64,000 nucleotides of DNA from Streptomyces hygroscopicus (GTDB taxonomy: Bacteria; Actinomycetota; Actinomycetes; Streptomycetales; Streptomycetaceae): NCBI RefSeq assembly GCF_026168105.1, contig NZ_LBMW01000004.1, positions 62,001 to 126,000 on the forward strand, in the 5' to 3' direction. Shown piece after piece: positions 53,286 through 62,055 of the stretch (the stretch's first letter is position 1; every line of letters starts with the position of its first letter). Position numbers and translations under genes: made by a program. The notes beneath the pieces are model-generated. The model worked only from the letters and a program-made list of their open reading frames with translations, was not told where the DNA came from and did no database searches.

Positions 53286-53562
53286 CGTCCTCCTCCACGG
53301 GCCTTCGCCCCGCGGCGTCATGCCGGTCCCAGGGGCCGGACGACACGCGAGCGCATCGCGGGTGTCCCGGTCGCGCCAGGGGAAACCGTTCAGGGGAAGA
53401 GAAAGGGCCGCGGCGGGGTCCCGTACCTGCGCCGGCCCGCGTACGACCGCCGGTCCGGATCATGACCGTCTGCGGGCGACGCTATCGCCGAGGTACCCGG
53501 GGCGCGTTCGCGCCACGCCCGTCGGCACGGTTCACTTCGCGCGACGGGGGTACCCGGCCGCA

Positions 53563-53928
53563 ATGCTGATGATCTCGATGGAATGGGCCGCTTCGAATGC
53601 CGCGTGGGGCATGATCGCTGCCTTCGTCGGCGGTCTCGTCATCGCGGGCGCCCTGGTGTGGGCCGTGCGGCTCGGCATCAAGGTGCGCCGACGGGAACCG
53701 GGCCCACCGCGCCGCTCCGACCACCCGACCCTGCCGCCCACCGGACCCGTCATGGAATCCCGGGAGGTCAGGGAGCCGAACGAGATGCCGCTCGCCCGGG
53801 ACGAGAGCGAGCGCCTCACCCCGCACGAGATCCACGCCTCGGGAAGCCGGCGCAGCGCGGACCAGCAGCGCCCCCGGTGGAACTCCGGCTCGGGCGGCTC
53901 CTTCGGCGGTGGCCCCGGGACGACCTGA
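53563..53928 (+). CDS. DUF6479-like membrane protein
   Basis: A 121-residue protein similar from memory to a Streptomyces DUF6479 family: one N-terminal membrane helix (AWGMIAAFVGGLVIAGALVWAVRLG) followed by a conserved-looking soluble part KVRRREPGPPRRSDHP, ESREVREPNEMPLARD, ERLTPHEIHASGSR and a Gly/Ser tail. Function unknown. Start uncertain among three near ATGs; the first has GGGGG at about 12 nt. It is divergent from ctaD. Confidence 0.75.
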   Translation: MLMISMEWAASNAAWGMIAAFVGGLVIAGALVWAVRLGIKVRRREPGPPRRSDHPTLPPTGPVMESREVREPNEMPLARDESERLTPHEIHASGSRRSADQQRPRWNSGSGGSFGGGPGTT

Positions 53929-53958
53929 CCCGGAGCAGGCCCTCGGTGGGCGCCGAGG

Positions 53959-54005
53959 CGACACAGCGCGAAGGTGACACAGCGCGAAGGCGACACAACG
54001 CCGAG
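53959..54005 (+). repeat. 16-bp tandem repeat, about 2.8 copies
   Basis: CGACACAGCGCGAAGG is followed by TGACACAGCGCGAAGG and the partial CGACACAACGCCGAG. The block sits between the ends of the DUF6479 and DUF5997 genes and may act as a spacer between convergent genes. Confidence 0.85.
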
Positions 54006-54050
54006 TCCGAACATGCCGTCGGCGAGCCCCGCACCGCCGACGGCCGGACG

Positions 54051-54446
54051 TCAGGAACGCGCGTCGGGGTCCCGCTCGGCGTTCTTCTTCTTGATGCGCG
54101 CCGCTTCCTTGCGGACCTCGGCCTGGGTGGCGCGCTCCTTCTCCAGCCACGCGGGCATGTCGTTCTTGAGCGCTTCGATCTGCTCGGTGGTCAAGGGCTC
54201 GGTGACCCCGCCGCGCGTGAGGCCCGCGATGGAGACGCCCAGCTTCGCCGCGACCACCGGGCGGGGGTGCGGGCCGTTGCGTCGCAGCTCCCGCAGCCAC
54301 TCGGGCGGATTGGCCTGGAGCTCGTTCAGCTCGGCGCGCGAGACCACACCCTCCTGGAACTCGGCGGGGGTGGCGGGGAGGTACACACCCAGCTTCTTCG
54401 CCGCGGTCGCGGCCTTCATCGTCTGGGTGGTCTGGTGCGACTTCAT
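54051..54446 (-). CDS. DUF5997-like small basic protein
   Basis: A 131-residue basic soluble protein with TMKAATAAKKLGVYLPATPAEF, PEWLRELRRNGPHPRPVVAAKLGVSIAGL and MPAWLEKERATQAEVRKEAARIKK. From memory this is the DUF5997 family, commonly encoded divergently from a LysR effector-domain protein, exactly as here (58-bp gap). A regulatory or DNA-binding job is possible but unproven. A start 27 nt downstream (second Met) is an alternative. Confidence 0.82.
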   Translation of the reverse strand: MKSHQTTQTMKAATAAKKLGVYLPATPAEFQEGVVSRAELNELQANPPEWLRELRRNGPHPRPVVAAKLGVSIAGLTRGGVTEPLTTEQIEALKNDMPAWLEKERATQAEVRKEAARIKKKNAERDPDARS

Positions 54447-54504
54447 GCTGTCCAGACTATCGGCCGGGTACGGAGCCTTTGACCACGCCGGGTAACCTGG
54501 CGGG

Positions 54505-55266
54505 GTGACAGGCTCGGAAGTACCCCCCTCGTTCCGGCTCGTGTACGTCCCCGGGGTGACGCCCGCCAAGTGGGTGCGGATCTGGAACGAGCGCCTGCCC
54601 GACGTTCCCCTCACCCTTCTCCAGGTGCCGGCCGCCGAAGCGTCCGAGGTGATGCGCAGGGGTGGAGCGGACGCGGGACTCCTGCGGCTGCCGGTCGACC
54701 GCACGGTCTTCAGCGCGATCCCCCTCTACACCGAGACGACCGTGGTCGTGGTCCCCAAGGACCATGTGGTGACGGCGGCGGACGAGGTGTCCGTCGCAGA
54801 CCTCGCCGACGAGGTCGTCTTCCACCCGCTCGACGACGTCCTCGGCTGGGAGCAGCCGCCCGGGGAGCCCGCGTTCGAGCGGCCCGCCACGACGGAGGAC
54901 GCCATCGAACTGGTGGCGGCGGGCGTGGGTCTGCTCGTCGTCCCCCAGTCGCTGGCCCGTCTCCACCACCGTCGGGACCTCACCTATCGGCCGGTCGTGG
55001 ATGCCCCCCGGTCGAGTGTCGCTCTGTCTTGGCCCGAGGACGCGACCACCGACCTGGTGGAGCACTTCATCGGGATCGTCCGCGGACGCACGGTCAACAG
55101 CACACGCGGGCCCGCCGCACCTGCCGCCCAGCACACGCGCGGGCGGCCCGACGCGGTCGCGGCACGGCAGAAGCCCACGGCGAGGAAGTCCACCGGCAAG
55201 AACCCGCGAAGCGGATCCGGCGGTCCCAAGGGCGTCAGACGCGGCAAGCCCCGTCGCCGTTCGTAG
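54505..55266 (+). CDS. LysR-type substrate-binding domain protein lacking an HTH
   Basis: A 253-residue protein that begins directly in the effector-binding domain of LysR regulators: FRLVYVPGVTPAKWVRIWNERLPDVPL, GGADAGLLRLPVDR, AIPLYTETTVVVVPKDHVV and the second-lobe LVAAGVGLLVVPQSLARLHH. No N-terminal winged helix exists. The C-terminal 60 residues are Lys/Arg/Ser-rich and could bind nucleic acid. GTG start. It is divergent from the DUF5997 gene, a fixed pairing in Streptomyces as far as I recall. Confidence 0.85.
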   Translation: MTGSEVPPSFRLVYVPGVTPAKWVRIWNERLPDVPLTLLQVPAAEASEVMRRGGADAGLLRLPVDRTVFSAIPLYTETTVVVVPKDHVVTAADEVSVADLADEVVFHPLDDVLGWEQPPGEPAFERPATTEDAIELVAAGVGLLVVPQSLARLHHRRDLTYRPVVDAPRSSVALSWPEDATTDLVEHFIGIVRGRTVNSTRGPAAPAAQHTRGRPDAVAARQKPTARKSTGKNPRSGSGGPKGVRRGKPRRRS

Positions 55267-55304
55267 CCAGGCCCGCGCACACCGGGTGTCGACGCAGGCC
55301 CGGC

Positions 55305-55475
55305 GTCGCTCCTCGCCGGGCCTCACCCGGCCGTCCAGCGCGCATCGGACCCGTCGGCGCGACTCCGCCGGGTCGATCACCGCGTCGATCTGCAGCGCAG
55401 CCGCCGCGTTGAACGGCTTCCCCGTGCTCGTACCACTCGGCGAACCGTGCCTCGAACGGGGCGTGCCCACGCCGC
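55305..55475 (-). pseudogene. acyl-CoA carboxylase carboxyltransferase, C-terminal remnant
   Basis: The minus strand carries FEARFAEWYEHG and then, after a one-base shift in a GGGG run, KPFNAAAALQIDAVIDPAES followed by RRRV. This reads like the end of a biotin-dependent carboxyltransferase (the DxVIDPxETR segment). The catalytic domains are missing and the rest of the 270-bp gap is not coding in any frame I can support. A decayed pccB/accD-type gene is the best reading. Confidence 0.6.
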
Positions 55476-55537
55476 GGGGTCCGGGCAGCACGCCTCGCGG
55501 AGCGCCAGGCGCACCCGTGGCACCCGCAGGTTCGCGC

Positions 55538-56236
55538 CTACGAGGATGCCCCGGCCGAGCCGACAAGCCAGTCGTAGGCCGCCCGTGCCGTGAACTCGGC
55601 CTGCCCGCCGCGTACCAGCAGCCCCGCCGTGGCGAACGCGGGGTCATCGGCCTGCGCGGCGACGTACGGGACCGCGATGCACCGCATCCCGGCGGCGTAC
55701 GCGGCGGCCGCCCCCGGGGCGGCGTCCTCCAGGACCACGCAGTCGACGGGGGAGGCACCCAGGCGGCGTGCGGCCTCCAGGAAGACGTCCGGGGCGGGCT
55801 TGCCGTTCGCCACCTCGTCGGCCGAGACCGTCGTGGTGAACCAGGGCGTAAGCCCCGTGCCCGACAGGATCGCCTCGATGGCCTCCAGTGAGGAGCCCGA
55901 CGCCACGGCCATCGGGACGTGCTCGGCGGCCAGCAGTTCCACGAACTTGCGCATCTCCGGGTAGACCGGGGTGGAGGCACGGGCGAGCTCGAGATAGCGG
56001 TGGTTGGCCTCCGCGAGCAATTCCTCCAGGGACGCCCGCAGGCCGTAAGCCGCCTTCAGCAGCGCCAGCGTCTCCCGGGTGCTGATGCCGACGTACCGCT
56101 CGTGGTCCGTCCAGGTGTACCCGGTGACACCGTGCCCGGCGAGGAGCCGCCGCCCCGCCTCGAAGTAGTTGGGCTCGCTGTTCACGAGTGTTCCGTCGAG
56201 ATCGAAGATGACCGCGACGGTGCCGGGAGTGCTCAT
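55538..56236 (-). CDS. HAD-superfamily phosphatase (beta-phosphoglucomutase-like subfamily)
   Basis: A 232-residue HAD hydrolase: motif I VIFDLDGTLVNSE with nucleophile Asp and acid Asp, a helical cap (residues about 20-90), motif II MAVASGSS, motif III Lys in ADEVANGKPAPDVFLEAA and motif IV VLEDAAPGAAAA. The NSE after motif I suits the CbbY/PGMB group, dephosphorylating sugar phosphates or similar. The substrate cannot be told by eye. Confidence 0.92.
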   Translation of the reverse strand: MSTPGTVAVIFDLDGTLVNSEPNYFEAGRRLLAGHGVTGYTWTDHERYVGISTRETLALLKAAYGLRASLEELLAEANHRYLELARASTPVYPEMRKFVELLAAEHVPMAVASGSSLEAIEAILSGTGLTPWFTTTVSADEVANGKPAPDVFLEAARRLGASPVDCVVLEDAAPGAAAAYAAGMRCIAVPYVAAQADDPAFATAGLLVRGGQAEFTARAAYDWLVGSAGASS

Positions 56237-56301
56237 GGGGTCCAGGATGCCAAGCGGTCGTCGGGGCAGGCTCGGGGGACGACGCCCCGGCCGCGGCGCG
56301 G

Positions 56302-56778
56302 TCAGGTCGCGGCGGCGCGGCCGATCGACTCGACGAGTGGCAGCAGCCGGTACGGCACCCGTTCGCGCAGCGCCACCTCCGTGCGGGTGCGGACGACCCC
56401 GGGCATGCTGATCAATGTCTGGATGACGTCCTCCAGATGTTCGTTGTCCCGTGCCACGACTCGGGTCATCAGATCGCCGCCGCCGGTGATCGAGAACGCC
56501 TCGACGATCTCCGGCACCGCCGCCAGGGCCTCGCCCACGTCGTCCAGGTGTCCCTGAGTGACCTCGATGTGCACGAACGCGAGGACCGGGTGGCCGAGCG
56601 CGGCGGGGGACAGGGAGGGGACCGTGCCGGTGATCACCCCGTCCCGCTCCAGTCGGTCCAGCCGGGCCTGCAGAGTGCCCCGGGCGATGCCAAGGGTGCG
56701 CGCGTACTCGCGCACGCTGGTGCGCGGCTGCTCGAGCAGCAGCCGCAGGATGCGGGTGTCGAGTGCGTCCACGGCCAT
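56302..56778 (-). CDS. Lrp/AsnC-family transcriptional regulator
   Basis: A 158-residue regulator: N-terminal HTH (LDTRILRLLLEQPRTSVREYARTLGIARGTLQARLDRLERDGVI) and C-terminal RAM ligand-binding domain with VPEIVEAFSITGGGDLMTRVVA. Lrp/AsnC proteins sense amino acids or related small molecules. It is divergent from a FUSC-type transporter with palindromes between the two, so it probably controls that gene and itself. Confidence 0.93.
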   Translation of the reverse strand: MAVDALDTRILRLLLEQPRTSVREYARTLGIARGTLQARLDRLERDGVITGTVPSLSPAALGHPVLAFVHIEVTQGHLDDVGEALAAVPEIVEAFSITGGGDLMTRVVARDNEHLEDVIQTLISMPGVVRTRTEVALRERVPYRLLPLVESIGRAAAT

Positions 56779-56813
56779 GGTCCGTTGGCCTCCCTGTCGC
56801 CCGAGTGGATCTT

Positions 56814-56844
56814 CATTGACTGTACCAATGGCTCAGTGCTGAGC
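56814..56844. promoter_or_regulatory. adjacent palindromes in the AsnC/FUSC divergent region
   Basis: CATTG-actgtac-CAATG (56814-56830) is followed directly by GCTCAG-TG-CTGAGC (56831-56844). Both are perfect inverted repeats 36-66 bp before the asnC-type start, suitable for Lrp-type binding. About 190 bp separate them from the transporter start. Confidence 0.5.
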
Positions 56845-57034
56845 GACCCGCTTGAGCCACTCGTGTACTGATGCTTTCCTTATGAGTATCAATGGCGCCG
56901 CGTAGCGCAGGACCGGCAACGAAGCCGGAAACCGTGCCCGCGGCGCCATTCCCATGTCCTGGCGTTGCGTCGGCATGGAGTTCGGCACGGTGCCGGCATG
57001 GAGTTGGCATCTGGATGGGGGCGGACGGACAACG

Positions 57035-58531
57035 GTGAAGAAGATGTTCACGGCTCCGGATCCGGGGCTGTTCCGGCTGCGCATCTCGTTGCGTGCGGTG
57101 CTGGGCATCGGCCTGGCCGTGGCGGTGTGCGAGACGGCGGGACTGTCCCTGCCCGCTTCGATCACCGGCGCGCTCGCCGCGCTCCTCGCGCTGTTCGCGG
57201 TCGCCGACCCGACCGTGCGCGGCCAGGCGGTCACCACCGCGCTGCTGCCCGTCGTCGGCCTCCCCGTCCTCGCGCTCGCCACCGTCCTGCACGGTGCGCC
57301 GACGGCGCGGGACACGGCCTGGCTCGCGGTGGTCTTCAGCGGGGTGTACGCCCGCCGCTGGGGGTCGCGAGGTCATGCGCTCGGCATCTTCGCGTTCATG
57401 ATGTTCTTCACCGCACAGTTCCTGCACGCCGTCCCGGACCGGCTCCCGGAGCTGTGCGTGGCCGTGGCCCTGTCGCTGGCCGCCGCGTCGGCGGTGCGGT
57501 TCGGTGTGTGGTGCGTCGAGCGCCGTACGCCGCTGCCCGCCACGCCCGCGCCGCTCGGCGGACGCGGACTCGCGCGGCCCGCCACCCGCCAGGCCTTCCA
57601 GGCGACGGCCGCCTGCGCCTTCGCGATCGCCGCGGGCGAGGTGCTGTCGCACCAGCGCTGGTACTGGGCCGTGGGCACGGCCTGGTGGATATTCGTGAAC
57701 ACCGCCTCGCGCGGCGAGACGCTCGTACGCGGCTTCCGGCGTGTCGTCGGCACGGTGACCGGCATCGTCGCCGGACTGCTGGTCGCCGTGCCGCTGCACG
57801 GCGCCCCGGGGCCCACGGTGCTGCTCATCGCACTCTGTGTGTTCGGCATCTTCTACACCGCGGCGCCGTCGTACAGCTGGATGATGTTCTTCGTCACCGT
57901 CATGGCGGGCCTGCTCTACGGCCTCCTGGGCGTCCTGCATCCGGGGCTGCTGGGCCTGCGTCTCGCGGAGACGGGCGTCGGGGCGCTGGGTGCCGCGCTC
58001 GCCGTCGCGACCGTCCTGCCGATCACCACGCACACGGTCACCGACCAGTGGGTGCACCGTGCTCTGCACGCCGTGCACGGCTGCACCGCCGCGGCGGCCC
58101 GGCGGCTCGCCGGCGACGAGGAGGCCAACCCCGCCTCCCGGGCCGCCGAGCTCGAAGCGCTTCTCGGACGCGTCCGGATGGCGCTCGCTCCGCTGGTGCA
58201 TCCGCTGAGTCCGCTGCGGGCGCGCAAGGCGCGGGCTCGCCAGGTGCTCGCCCTGCTCGACGCATGTGCCCAGGAGGCGCGCGGCCTCGTCGCCGTCGCC
58301 GCCGACCCGGACGCCTCCCATGACGCCCGCCTGACGGCCGCGTGCCGACGCGTCGAAACCGCGGTGGAGGCGCTGCTCGGCGCCGTCCCCGAACGCGCCC
58401 TCGCCGCCCGGACGGGCGTCCCGGGGCACCACCCCGGGGCCGAGCAGGCCCTCAGCCACCTCCACGGCCTGGAGCGGGCCCTCGTCGCCCTGGCGGCGCT
58501 GCTGCGCGGCTCGTCGCCCGCTCAGGCCTGA
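57035..58531 (+). CDS. FUSC-family membrane transporter (aromatic acid exporter-like)
   Basis: A 498-residue membrane protein with two six-helix blocks (about residues 15-165 and 195-340) and a helical cytoplasmic C-terminal half, the fusaric-acid-resistance/YccS layout. Recognisable are FMMFFTAQFLHAVPDRL, HQRWYWAVGTAWWIFVNTASRGETLVRGFRRVVGTVTG and YTAAPSYSWMMFFVTVMAGLLYGLLG. The RGETLVRGFRRVxGTxxG segment is diagnostic of FUSC. Export of aromatic or fatty acids is inferred. The GTG start has a poor ribosome site and ATG 9 nt later is possible. Probably controlled by the divergent AsnC protein. Confidence 0.88.
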   Translation: MKKMFTAPDPGLFRLRISLRAVLGIGLAVAVCETAGLSLPASITGALAALLALFAVADPTVRGQAVTTALLPVVGLPVLALATVLHGAPTARDTAWLAVVFSGVYARRWGSRGHALGIFAFMMFFTAQFLHAVPDRLPELCVAVALSLAAASAVRFGVWCVERRTPLPATPAPLGGRGLARPATRQAFQATAACAFAIAAGEVLSHQRWYWAVGTAWWIFVNTASRGETLVRGFRRVVGTVTGIVAGLLVAVPLHGAPGPTVLLIALCVFGIFYTAAPSYSWMMFFVTVMAGLLYGLLGVLHPGLLGLRLAETGVGALGAALAVATVLPITTHTVTDQWVHRALHAVHGCTAAAARRLAGDEEANPASRAAELEALLGRVRMALAPLVHPLSPLRARKARARQVLALLDACAQEARGLVAVAADPDASHDARLTAACRRVETAVEALLGAVPERALAARTGVPGHHPGAEQALSHLHGLERALVALAALLRGSSPAQA

Positions 58532-58645
58532 CCCCGGCCGGTACGGCACCTGGTCCTGCCGGTACCGCACCGGCGCCCTCCCGCTCGCTGGTCTAGACCT
58601 GCTGCTACCTTCCTTCGTGCGGGGCATCGGGGAGAGGAGACGGCA

Positions 58646-59674
58646 GTGACGGACGGCGGCAGGCGGCAACGGCGGGCGTACATCGGCTCGTTCACAGCGG
58701 CGGGAGGGCGTGGCGTCCTCACGGCGGCCGTGGACGCGGACAGCGGCGCGCTGACCGTTCTGGGCGCCGTGGACGCGGTGCCCGATCCGTCGTACCTGGC
58801 GTTGTCCGGGGACATGCTGTACGCGGTCAGCGAGACGGCCGACGGCGCGGTGGCCGCGTACCGTCTCGTCGGTGACACGCCCGAACTCGCCGGTCCGCCC
58901 ATCCCCGTCGGCGGCAGCGGGCCCACGCATCTGAGCCTGCACGCCGGTCACGTCCTGACCGCCAACTACGCCTCCGGCAGCGTCACCGCGGTGCCCCTGC
59001 GGGTCGACGGAACCCTGGCCGACCGCGCGTCCGCCGTGCTCCGGCACGAGGGCTCCGGCCCGGTCCCGCACCGGCTTCGGGGCCCGCACGCCCATCAGGT
59101 ACTGCCCGACCCGACCGGCCGCTGGATCGTCAGCGTCGACCTCGGTACGGACTCCGTCCGCGTCTGTGCTCTGGACGACGGCAGGGTGCGGCTGCGTCGC
59201 GAGATCCCGTTGCGGCCGGGATCCGGGCCGCGCCATCTTGCCTTCCACCCGAGCGGTAACCGTGCCTACGTCCTCAACGAGCTGGCGCCGACCGTCTCCG
59301 TCTGCCGCTGGGATTCCGGGGGCGGCGTCCTGGAGCCGGTCGCGGAGACGCCCGTGCTGCCGGATCCGCCCGAGGGCGACGCCTATCCGTCGGGGCTCGT
59401 CGTCTCGCCCGACGGACGCTTCGTCTGGACGGCCGTACGCGGGCAGGACGTGCTCTCCGTGCTGGCGGTCGAGGGCGACGGGCTCAGGTGTGTGACCACG
59501 GTGCCGTGCGGGGGCGCGTGGCCACGCGCGATCGCCCTGTCGGAGGGGTTCCTGTACGTGGCCAACGAGCGGTCCGGGGACGTGACCTGGTTCGCGGTGG
59601 ATCCGGTGACAGGGGTGCCACGACGCGGCGGTTCGGTGCAGGCACCCGCGGCCTCCTGCGTCGTCCTCGACTGA
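58646..59674 (+). CDS. lactonase-family beta-propeller protein (6-phosphogluconolactonase type)
   Basis: A 342-residue seven-bladed propeller. Repeated blade patterns such as YIGSFTAAGGRGVLTAAVD, DPSYLALSGDMLYAVSE, THLSLHAGHVLTANYASG, HAHQVLPDPTGRWIVSVDLG, PRHLAFHPSGNRAYVLNEL and YPSGLVVSPDGRFVWTAVRG fit the lactonase (YbhE/Pgl) family, which hydrolyses 6-phosphogluconolactone or related lactones. GTG start with GAGGAGA at 7 nt. No signal peptide, cytoplasmic. A strong hairpin follows about 200 bp downstream. Confidence 0.92.
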   Translation: MTDGGRRQRRAYIGSFTAAGGRGVLTAAVDADSGALTVLGAVDAVPDPSYLALSGDMLYAVSETADGAVAAYRLVGDTPELAGPPIPVGGSGPTHLSLHAGHVLTANYASGSVTAVPLRVDGTLADRASAVLRHEGSGPVPHRLRGPHAHQVLPDPTGRWIVSVDLGTDSVRVCALDDGRVRLRREIPLRPGSGPRHLAFHPSGNRAYVLNELAPTVSVCRWDSGGGVLEPVAETPVLPDPPEGDAYPSGLVVSPDGRFVWTAVRGQDVLSVLAVEGDGLRCVTTVPCGGAWPRAIALSEGFLYVANERSGDVTWFAVDPVTGVPRRGGSVQAPAASCVVLD

Positions 59675-59749
59675 TCCGGGGCCACCCTCGGCCGCCACGT
59701 GCGCGCAGACGCCGCCGACCGCGTCGGGAGCCGTCGCCGCGCGGGGACG

Positions 59750-59870
59750 GGAGGCAGTCGTCGGCCGGGACCGGGAGCCCGTCGTCGGCCGGGACCGGGA
59801 GTCGTCGTTGTGCGGGGGCGGGAGCCCGCCGCCGGACCGGCACGGAGGCCGTCGTCGGCTGCCGACCCAC
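59750..59870 (+). repeat. degenerate direct repeats between convergent genes
   Basis: GTCGTCGGCCGGGACCGGGA occurs twice in a row (from about 59757 and 59780), followed by several shorter, diverged copies of GTCGTCG and CGGGAGCCCG up to 59860. The 260-bp gap between the lactonase and the CbiX-like gene holds no gene I can support. Confidence 0.7.
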
Positions 59871-59909
59871 GGCGAAGGGCCCGCTCCGGGAGGGAGCGGG
59901 CCCTTCGCC
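59871..59909. terminator. bidirectional 17-bp perfect hairpin
   Basis: GGCGAAGGGCCCGCTCC and its exact complement flank the 5-nt loop GGGAG. The position between the convergent lactonase and CbiX-like genes makes it a very likely terminator for both; there is no long U-tract, as is common in Streptomyces. Confidence 0.85.
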
Positions 59910-59932
59910 GTACAAGTGCGGTCCGGCGAGGC

Positions 59933-60856
59933 TCAGCGGGCAGGGGCGCCCTGCGGCTGCGGCGGGGCGATGCCCAGCGCCGTCGTGTACTTGGCGAGCG
60001 CAAGCTTGCCGATCGCCGGGTACGGGCCGAGGGCCTCGGCCGCGGCGCAGCCCGCCTCCTCGGCGGCGGCCTCGAGCAGACCCGGCTCGAGCTCCGGACC
60101 GATCAGGTACGGAGCGAGCGCCAGCTGCTGCGAACCCGAGGAACGCAGCTGCTCGGCGACGGCCGCGATCGAACCCTCCTGGTCCAGCGCCGCCGCCATC
60201 ACCGGCACGGCGAGCCGCGCGGCCAGCAGCATGCCGGTGATCCCGGCCGCCTGTACGGCCTCGTCGCCGCCCACGGAGGCGAGGATGATGCCGTCCGCGG
60301 CCGTTGCCACGGTGAACAGACGAGCGCGGTCGGCGCGAGCCAGCCCGGCCTCGGAGAGGCGTACGTGCAGTGCCTCGGCGAGCAGCGGGTGCGGGCCGAG
60401 GACATCGGTCAGATCGGCGGCGACACGGCTCTCCATGACCGCCTGGCGGACCTGGCGCAGCAGCGCGCTGTCCGGACCGGCCAGCAGCGGAACCACCACG
60501 GCGACGGGCCCGTCGGGCTCCTGCACGTCCATGCCGGCGGCCACGGCCTGCTCGTAACGGGCCGCGCGCTCCTCGGCGGCCCGAGTGAGCACGGTCTGCA
60601 GCGTGGGGAACTCGGAGTCGTCCCCGTCCAGGTAGCCGATCCGGGCGTCGAGGCCGGGGAGCTCGGAACGCGCGATGCTCACGACCTCCTCGGCGAGGCT
60701 GCGCGTCGCGGCACTGGGTGTGCCCGGCACCGCGAGGACGAGCGAGGGCGCGCCTTCGGGAGCCGCCAGGGGTTCCGGACGGCGGTGCCGGCCGGGCTGG
60801 CGGGGTCGCGGCATTCGTACAGGCAGGCCGGATACGGGCCCAGTGGGGGAACTCAT
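59933..60856 (-). CDS. CbiX/sirohydrochlorin-chelatase-like protein lacking the HGS motif
   Basis: A 307-residue protein of the two-repeat class II chelatase fold. The first repeat shows SLVLAVPGTPSAATRSLAEEV, GYLDGDDSEFPTLQTVL and VAVVVPLLAGPDSALL; the second shows LGPHPLLAEALHVRLSEAGL and APYLIGPELEPGLLEAAA. In active chelatases the first strand carries HGSR with a metal-binding His; here it reads PGTPSAA. Enzymatic activity as a cobalt or iron chelatase is therefore doubtful, though the His in GPHPLL is kept. The first 35 residues are a disordered Pro/Arg leader, so the true start may be later. Confidence 0.82.
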   Translation of the reverse strand: MSSPTGPVSGLPVRMPRPRQPGRHRRPEPLAAPEGAPSLVLAVPGTPSAATRSLAEEVVSIARSELPGLDARIGYLDGDDSEFPTLQTVLTRAAEERAARYEQAVAAGMDVQEPDGPVAVVVPLLAGPDSALLRQVRQAVMESRVAADLTDVLGPHPLLAEALHVRLSEAGLARADRARLFTVATAADGIILASVGGDEAVQAAGITGMLLAARLAVPVMAAALDQEGSIAAVAEQLRSSGSQQLALAPYLIGPELEPGLLEAAAEEAGCAAAEALGPYPAIGKLALAKYTTALGIAPPQPQGAPAR

Positions 60857-61023
60857 GGCGCCGCATGCTACTGGCTTTGTGGGCTCCCCTGTTCGGGGAG
60901 GGGGCAGGTGAGCGGTATCCGTCCGGTTTTGTCTGATGAGTTACGTACGCATGAGAAGTGATCGGTACGGTCTGACTTTTCCGTCACATGTCGGGACCAA
61001 CAGCCCTCTTCCGGCAACGGGCA

Positions 61024-62055
61024 TCACCCGCCCTTTTCGTTTACGAGGTGCAGTAGGTGTTCGTCGTACGGCAGTTTGAGTGAGTCGTTCGCGAGAGCAA
61101 GCGCGATGCGTACCGCACCGTGCAGCGGGTTGCCCTCGGCCGGGACCGGCCGTGCCAGCGGCAGCTGCCGTGCCAACTCCTTCCTCACCGGTACGAGAAG
61201 GGGGTCGCCCAGGTGGAACAGTCCCCCGGTGAGGGCGACCCGGGGCTCGTTCGAGGCGGGACACACGGCGGCGGCGGACTCGGCGATGTGCCGGGCCGCC
61301 GCAGCCATGATCCCGGCGGCGACCGGGTCGTTGCCGGCGCAGCCGGCCACTTCGGGAGCGAACGAGGCCAGCACCGCAGGCCGGTCCGCGCGCGGGTACA
61401 GCGTGGCGGGCAACCCGGTGACCGGGCCGAACAGTGCCTCGGCCCGCGCCAGCAGCCGGGCCGAACCGCCCGGCCGTCCGTCATGGCTGCGCAGCGCCGC
61501 CTCCAGACCGGCCCGGCCGATCCACGCGCCGCCGCCGCAGTCGCCCAGCAGATGGCCCCAACCGTCCGCGCGACGCCAGCGCTCGAGGTCCGTACCGAGG
61601 GCGATCAGACCGGTGCCGGCCGCGACCACCGCCCCGGGGCGCGCGCCCAGCGCGCCCGTATAGGCGGCGACGGCATCGGCGACGAGCGCGACCCTGCGCA
61701 CACCGAGCTCGCGTGCCAGGGCGGCGGGCAGTTCGGCACGCAGATGGTCGCCCAGGCCGGCCAGACCGGCCGCCCCGATCGCGATCGCCCGCACCTCGGC
61801 GCCACCGGCATCGGCGAGCAACTGCCGTGCCATCGGGAGGAGTTGCTCCAGCAGGTGATCGGCGTCGATACCGCGGGAGCCCGTGCGTACCGGCTCCCGG
61901 GAGACGAGCGGAGCTGTCGCGGCCGAGGGCGTAGCACCGCGCGGAGCGAGGGCGACCCGCACGCCGGAGCCTCCGGAGTCCACGGCGAGGACCACCTCGT
62001 GCACCGGGGCGCCCGCGCCCGCCGCCGGGGCGTCCACCGGGCCCGACGGTGTCAC
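61024..62055 (-). CDS. BadF/BadG-type ATPase, probable N-acetylglucosamine kinase
   Basis: A 343-residue ASKHA-fold kinase. Phosphate 1 loop [17 protein letters not shown], phosphate 2/acid segment [36 protein letters not shown] and the adenosine segment [16 protein letters not shown] are intact, as in eukaryote-like GlcNAc kinases. GTG start. The 165 bp after the stop toward the CbiX-like gene hold that gene's promoter region, including a palindromic TACGTA. It is followed by the truncated ung on the same strand, overlapping by 4 nt, so in the ancestor ung preceded this kinase. Confidence 0.9.
   Translation of the reverse strand: MTPSGPVDAPAAGAGAPVHEVVLAVDSGGSGVRVALAPRGATPSAATAPLVSREPVRTGSRGIDADHLLEQLLPMARQLLADAGGAEVRAIAIGAAGLAGLGDHLRAELPAALARELGVRRVALVADAVAAYTGALGARPGAVVAAGTGLIALGTDLERWRRADGWGHLLGDCGGGAWIGRAGLEAALRSHDGRPGGSARLLARAEALFGPVTGLPATLYPRADRPAVLASFAPEVAGCAGNDPVAAGIMAAAARHIAESAAAVCPASNEPRVALTGGLFHLGDPLLVPVRKELARQLPLARPVPAEGNPLHGAVRIALALANDSLKLPYDEHLLHLVNEKGG

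Noticed and set aside
56813..59698. 961-aa minus-strand open frame
   Set aside because: Antisense to the FUSC transporter and lactonase; no domain-like segments.
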